Assembly (NCBI GenBank): GCA_028287285.1
Contig: JAQBPY010000438.1
Coordinates: forward strand, 1 to 56,754
Source of the DNA: Gemmatimonadota bacterium
Lineage (GTDB): Bacteria; Gemmatimonadota; Gemmatimonadetes; Gemmatimonadales; Gemmatimonadaceae
DNA: 56,754 nt
Direction: 5' to 3'
Made by a program: the position numbers and the translations under genes. Of this stretch, positions 52,552 to 56,754 are shown piece after piece; the stretch's first letter is position 1; every line of letters begins with the position of its first letter. The notes beneath the pieces are model-generated. The model did not search any database, was not told the origin of the DNA, and saw only the letters and a program-made list of their open reading frames with translations.

Positions 52552-55439
52552 GGTTCCTTGCAGTCTTTCAACGGATAGCACGGCAGGCACTTCGACGTCT
52601 CGCGCAGAAATGTCAGCGTCGTCGGTGTCGTGAATTCCCATGGCGTTCCGACGAAGACCGCACCTGTCGACCATGGATAGTCCGTTGCCGGCTCGCCTTC
52701 GAAGGGCCGGTCGAGCGTCATGGTCCAGAACGCCGGTGGCGCCGATCCCGAGGGGTCGGGGTCGATGGCGACGATGCGGTACGTCCTGAAGTCGGCCGTC
52801 AGCTCCCGATCGAGGTCCGCAGCAATCGCAAGCGCATCGACATGCGCTGGAATAGGTGGCGACGCCGCGGGATCGCCAAGGTTCCAATAGCGGCTGCCGT
52901 TATCGAGGGTGACTTGATTGCTTCCGCTCGACCCTTGGATTCGGCCCTCGCGATCGACATAGTAATTGCCCATCTGCTCCTTCATCTCCTGCGCGATGGA
53001 GACGAAGTGCGGGTCGTCCGGAAGAGGCGGCTGTCCACTATTCCCCCAGATCTCACCCGTTGACAGGAAGATCTGTACGTACTCGGCGTACCCGTCTCGT
53101 ATCGGCAGGAGCACCCGGGCACTCCCCGCGGAGAGAAATTGCTTGAAGATCGGATCGCTCGACTCCTCGTGCAGCTTGTCGGCCCACGTGCTCTTGCGCC
53201 CCCAGAAATACCGGTAAAAGAGATATGTCATGAGGTTCCAGTCGAACGCCTGCTCAAAAAACTGGACGACCCGTCCGTCGAGCTGCGCCTTCCTGATGTC
53301 CATTTGCGGATGTCCGCATGGCTTGACGCGTTGCCTCATCGCGTTGAACTGATCGAAGAACTGGCAGGAGATGTAGGAGATCGCCATGCGCTTCAACTCC
53401 GCGCGTTCGATTTCGCGCAGGATGAACGGGCTCTGGTTGTAGCGTGCCGCGCGGCGTGCGGCTTCCTTCACGTCGAATGCGTCTCTGTCCGCGATGTAGT
53501 TTTTGAGCGCCGTGTTGTACGCGCCAAGTTGGGCGGTGTAGGCCTCCTTCACTTTCTGGTACACGCCCGTCTGCCACGCTATCAGGGCCTGTGGCTTGAG
53601 CGTGCACTGAATGGTCAACAGCCACCCGAAGCCCGTCACGTGGAGCGTATCCACGGCAATGGTTTGCGCACCCTCGATCGGCGACGAAAAATTCTGCGGG
53701 GTTGCCGGAGAATTCGGGGACCAGTGTGCCGTGTTCTGGCCGTCGGCCGAACGGGACGTATGAATCCCGATGCCGCGCAGCGACGCCGTAATGCTCCGCG
53801 AGACCAGGATGTTGTTCTTGTAGCTCGGCTCGTGCATGGGCGCCGACATGGACACCCCCACATAGCCGGCGGGGATCGTGCAGGGGAACGCGAAGGACTG
53901 TGCCGATGGGGTGTTACTGGGTGACCCCGAAAGGAGCACGTCGATATTGAGCGAGCTTGCCGGAGGAACCGCGAGATCGAACACGTCGTACTGCAACCCG
54001 AGCGCGAGATAATTCTGGTCGGTAATCTGATTTGGCCTGGTAGAAAACTCCACAGGCTTCACCGGTGGGGTCCCGTCGTACTTCAGCTCGAGGAGTGCAA
54101 CGTACAGGGCCGCCGGTTCCGGGAGGCAGATCTCGATGGCTGCGACCTTTCGGTGATTGTACAGCTGCGCGCGGGAGACTCTGTCGACGTACAGATACTG
54201 CCCGCACATGTTGTCGGAGCTCGCGTTGGTGAAGCGATGCTTGTTCGTTTCTTCCGTCTCGCTCAGCGTCGTGATGGTGCGCGACCGCTTCACGGTCGTC
54301 TCGAGCTTGTTGACCGCCCGGTCGATCACATCGCGCGAATAGTCGCGGGCTTCCTTGTTGCTGCGTTCCTTCGAATAGTTTGCGCTGAGGCTGTTGCTCG
54401 TCGCGATGCCGATCTGGACGACTTTTCCGATCCCGAACGAGATGTTCGATGTCACCCCGGCGTCGAGCGCGAGACTCTCCTTGACGGTGTTGTCGATTTC
54501 AGTCTTGAGCGCCGACTTGTCTTCGGTCTGCAGGTCGCGCTCCGACGACGACACCTGCTCCGTATCCTTCTGATCCACCTCCTGCGTACGATCGAGCGTG
54601 CGGTGCCGCGTACTCAGCGTCTCGCCGGCGAGCACATTCTTGATGAACGACAGATCGCCCGCCCGATAACACCTGGTGTGGTCGCGAACGACCATCAGGT
54701 CGATGACGCACTGCGTGACGGTCGCACAGCAGGGGTTCTGGTCGACGCAGGTGTTGTCCGGCTCGCAACCGCACGGGTCCTTTAACGGCAACACCGGAAG
54801 CACTGCCGTATCCCCTTTGCCTCCGCCGGCCATGACCATGCGTGGTCCACCCACCACCGGCTTCGCCACCTGGCACCGGTCGATGGCGAAGCACTGCGTT
54901 GGAAGGAGAATGGGCCGGGTGAAATGTCCGGCAACTTCCTTTTCCGGAAGGTGTCGCTTCAGCGCAATCGTGCGTTCCACGAACGCCATTACGCGCAGGA
55001 CGGCCTGATGATCGAGCGTTCCGCGCGCGCTCAATTGCCTGGTGCATGCCAGCGCCAGCATCGTATCGGCAACAGCGGTTCTCGCATCACCAACAAACCG
55101 GCCGTCCGCACCCACCAGCCGGTCTACATTTCCCTCCTCGAGCATCTCGAGGGCCGCCGCCTTGGTGATTCTCGATCCCTGCCATTGAAAAGCGGAGACG
55201 ATTCCCTCCCAGCCCGGGCCAAGGTCGTCGAGCGTCCGCACCCGTTGCGCACTCGCCAGGAATTGATCGATCGCAGCGTCCAGGGCTGGCGCATCGTTCG
55301 CCTGGCACGCGGTAATCCAGGCGAGATACCGTTGCGAGCGATATCGAGGGGGATGCGACGGGATGCCGAAGGAGGCCGACTCCTGGCCGCTGAGAGCCAC
55401 CGGGCTCCGAACCACGAACGTCTTGAGCGCATGAGACAT
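52548..55439 (-). CDS. Unknown 963-residue protein with Cys-rich and coiled-coil segments
   Basis: No named family is recognised. Visible parts: a helical N-terminal region (1-190); a Cys-rich block near 225-260 (DPCGCEPDNTCVDQNPCC, then CYRAGDL); a charged coiled-coil-like stretch (about 290-330, RDLQTEDKSALKTEIDNTV); an amphipathic segment (TSNISFGIGKVVQIGIATSN); a strand-rich middle; a helical region (640-730); and a C-terminal part with WNLMTYLFYRYFWGRKSTW, ending CLPCYPLKDCKEP. No signal peptide. The ATG at 55439 follows AAGGAG. The layout is reminiscent of large tail- or pore-associated proteins, but that is only an impression. It overlaps the next gene by four bases. Confidence 0.8.
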   Translation of the reverse strand: MSHALKTFVVRSPVALSGQESASFGIPSHPPRYRSQRYLAWITACQANDAPALDAAIDQFLASAQRVRTLDDLGPGWEGIVSAFQWQGSRITKAAALEMLEEGNVDRLVGADGRFVGDARTAVADTMLALACTRQLSARGTLDHQAVLRVMAFVERTIALKRHLPEKEVAGHFTRPILLPTQCFAIDRCQVAKPVVGGPRMVMAGGGKGDTAVLPVLPLKDPCGCEPDNTCVDQNPCCATVTQCVIDLMVVRDHTRCYRAGDLSFIKNVLAGETLSTRHRTLDRTQEVDQKDTEQVSSSERDLQTEDKSALKTEIDNTVKESLALDAGVTSNISFGIGKVVQIGIATSNSLSANYSKERSNKEARDYSRDVIDRAVNKLETTVKRSRTITTLSETEETNKHRFTNASSDNMCGQYLYVDRVSRAQLYNHRKVAAIEICLPEPAALYVALLELKYDGTPPVKPVEFSTRPNQITDQNYLALGLQYDVFDLAVPPASSLNIDVLLSGSPSNTPSAQSFAFPCTIPAGYVGVSMSAPMHEPSYKNNILVSRSITASLRGIGIHTSRSADGQNTAHWSPNSPATPQNFSSPIEGAQTIAVDTLHVTGFGWLLTIQCTLKPQALIAWQTGVYQKVKEAYTAQLGAYNTALKNYIADRDAFDVKEAARRAARYNQSPFILREIERAELKRMAISYISCQFFDQFNAMRQRVKPCGHPQMDIRKAQLDGRVVQFFEQAFDWNLMTYLFYRYFWGRKSTWADKLHEESSDPIFKQFLSAGSARVLLPIRDGYAEYVQIFLSTGEIWGNSGQPPLPDDPHFVSIAQEMKEQMGNYYVDREGRIQGSSGSNQVTLDNGSRYWNLGDPAASPPIPAHVDALAIAADLDRELTADFRTYRIVAIDPDPSGSAPPAFWTMTLDRPFEGEPATDYPWSTGAVFVGTPWEFTTPTTLTFLRETSKCLPCYPLKDCKEP

Positions 55440-55442
55440 GAG

Positions 55443-55784
55443 GCTCCTTGTCTTTCTGGATTGCTTACGGGTCGTTTATCCCATACCTAACACCGACGCG
55501 ACTCGCCAGGACACTCCGGGCATCTCGGCCCACAACCATAGCACGCCCAATGCCGTAGCGCCAGTATCGGGCAGATAACTCTGCACTTGTATCATGCTAA
55601 GTATCTGTTTGCACGTATGTTTCCGATTGTGGCACACACGGCGTGAGGCGATCGTCCCTTCACGTTTTCGACAACCGTCCGTGGCCATCGTGTTCCAGTG
55701 CCCAGCACGTGGATGCGAGGCGTAACGAGCCACGACAAGGGCACCAGCAGGTCCGTTGCCTCGCTCGGGGACGACAGAAATGCA
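55443..55784. other. Gene-free interval with a degenerate ERSEG-type repeat
   Basis: About 340 bases between the unknown 963-residue gene and the peptidase terminator. I see no convincing gene. An ERSEG-like element (GCAGGTCC, then GCTCGGGGACGACAG) is at about 55748-55777. The promoter of the large gene should lie near its left end, but no clear -35/-10 pair stands out. Confidence 0.5.
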
Positions 55785-55824
55785 AAAACGGCCGCGATGC
55801 AAAACCACGCATCGCGACCGTTTT
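55785..55824 (-). terminator. Intrinsic terminator of M28 peptidase gene
   Basis: Arms AAAACGGCCGCGATGC and GCATCGCGACCGTTTT pair over 16 positions with one mismatch around an 8-base loop. Read on the minus strand the stem ends in a run of five T, 19 bases after the peptidase stop. Confidence 0.78.
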
Positions 55825-55842
55825 ACCAACAACCCACAAACG

Positions 55843-56754
55843 CTACAGCCGCGGCTTCGTCTTGCGCGGGACCTTGCCGCAGTTCGCCGGCCAGTTGGCC
55901 GGCCACATGCCCGGCGAACGATCGCGCTTGATGAACTCGGGATCTTCCGACGCCGCATACACCATCGCGGCCGCCAGCGTCGCGTTGTGCTTCAGATCAT
56001 CCATCACGACCTTGTCGTACGTGTCGCGGTTGGTGTGCCACGTGTACGTGCTGTAGTTCCAGCCCACCGCCCCCATGCCGATGGACGGCGTGCCGAAGCA
56101 CGCGAACACGGCACCGTCGGTACCACCAGGATTGCCGGTGGGCACGTCGTTGAAGGCCCACGACACCACGTTCGCGCTCATGCTGTCGGTGTAGAAGGAT
56201 GGCAGCTGGTTGTACCACATCTTCAGGTGGCCGCCGATGTCGGTGAGGCCGGATGACGACAGCGACGTCACGCGTCCGGTGCCGTTGTCCTGGTTGAAGA
56301 GGGCCTGCAACCCCTTCATTACTTCGGGATGATCTTCGGTGAAAGCAGTGGAGCCGTTGAGGCCCTGCTCTTCGCTGGCCCAGTGACCAACCATGATCGT
56401 GCGCTTCGGATGCGGATACACGGTCTTGAGGATGCGCATGGCTTCCATCGCCATCATGGTGCCCGTGCCGTTGTCGGTGGCGCCGGAGGAGCCGTCCCAC
56501 GAATCGAAGTGGGCGGAGAGCATGACGTATTCGTCGGGCTTCTCGGTGCCCCTGATGATGCCGATGGTGTTGAACGCGGGCTGCTCGCCGAGGAGCTTTG
56601 CTTCCGTCTCGATCTTCACGATGGGGTGCTGGTTGTTCTCGGCGAGACGGGCGACGAGGCCGTAGTCCTCGCACTCGAGCGTGACCGCGGGCGCGATCTT
56701 GTTATACGTCTCGAAGATCTCGATGGTGCCCCAGCCGCCGGCTGCGCCACCGCG
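55843..56754 (-). CDS. M28-family zinc aminopeptidase, N-terminal part outside window
   Basis: The C-terminal 303 residues of a secreted-type M28 peptidase. The zinc motifs are intact: SAHFDSWDGSSGATDNGTG (His and Asp), WASEEQGLNGS (catalytic Glu pair), GGTDGAVF (Asp) and WHTNRDTYDKVV (His). Reading is open to the right edge at 56754, so the start and any signal peptide are not visible. It is followed by a strong terminator. Confidence 0.9.
   Translation of the reverse strand, partial: RGGAAGGWGTIEIFETYNKIAPAVTLECEDYGLVARLAENNQHPIVKIETEAKLLGEQPAFNTIGIIRGTEKPDEYVMLSAHFDSWDGSSGATDNGTGTMMAMEAMRILKTVYPHPKRTIMVGHWASEEQGLNGSTAFTEDHPEVMKGLQALFNQDNGTGRVTSLSSSGLTDIGGHLKMWYNQLPSFYTDSMSANVVSWAFNDVPTGNPGGTDGAVFACFGTPSIGMGAVGWNYSTYTWHTNRDTYDKVVMDDLKHNATLAAAMVYAASEDPEFIKRDRSPGMWPANWPANCGKVPRKTKPRL

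Noticed and set aside
51541-52887. Extended 448-codon version of the 336-residue protein
   Set aside because: The extra N-terminal part overlaps the upstream gene in another frame and is Arg/Cys-rich; a GTG overlapping the upstream stop is a better start.

Overview
The window reads as chromosomal DNA of a GC-rich Gram-negative bacterium, most likely a Gemmatimonadota relative. The basis is the mix of outer-membrane machinery (TolC, TonB-dependent receptor, BamA-like barrel), a PadR plus long MacB-like permease pair, S9, M24 and M28 peptidases with signal peptides, DUF4097 and DUF3108 proteins, and frequent ATGA/GTGA stop-start overlaps. This is inference from gene content; there is no rRNA or other marker here, and I saw no tRNA.

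Layout. 1-4983: a TetR-TolC-adaptor-RND efflux operon on the minus strand, headed by a perfect palindrome that is probably the TetR operator; the pump gene runs off the left edge. 5052-7167: ECF sigma factor, anti-sigma factor and a DUF4097 protein in one overlapping minus-strand operon. 7315-11562: cytochrome P450, GT87-like membrane protein, ChbG/HpnK-type deacetylase and GT2 glycosyltransferase. 11563-11879: gene-poor and rich in hairpins. 11880-18454: L,D-transpeptidase, then divergently a histidine kinase, an outer-membrane barrel protein and a YeiH-type transporter. 18490-23838: a metallo-beta-lactamase/rhodanese protein, a GH63-like glucosidase and a beta-propeller. 23908-30329: a copper-type cluster (Cys/His-rich secreted protein, TonB receptor, CopC, a 28-codon ORF, CopD, TlpA-like redoxin, BNR-repeat protein) facing a small secreted protein. 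30416-34269: M24 peptidase overlapping an S9 peptidase split by one in-frame TAA. 34410-38964: GNAT protein, ferredoxin-like protein, Fpg/Nei glycosylase, PadR regulator and permease. 39132-45171: phosphoesterase, secreted carboxypeptidase-regulatory-like protein, Ser/Thr kinase, dehydrogenase and DUF3108 protein. 45246-48349: a KaiC-like double ATPase overlapping a histidine kinase.

48449-51540 is accessory DNA. It holds a compact promoter-to-terminator unit that may be a small RNA or a leaderless 30-codon gene, an array of 45-bp repeats bounded by 34-bp inverted arms, IS21-type relics that interrupt CRISPR repeats, an orphan type I-E-like CRISPR array (19 repeats in its main block, no cas genes in view) and a decayed integrase-type transposase. 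Beyond it lie two overlapping genes for proteins I do not recognise (963 and 336 aa), then the C-terminal part of an M28 peptidase.

Two short repeat families run through the window: an ERSEG-type element and a GTCATCCCGC element. They sit mostly between genes, but one ERSEG-type copy lies in frame inside the GH63-like gene. The items most worth a second look are the IS21/CRISPR junctions, the unknown two-gene unit, the split S9 peptidase, the short transcription unit at 48449-48630 and the 28-codon ORF between CopC and CopD.
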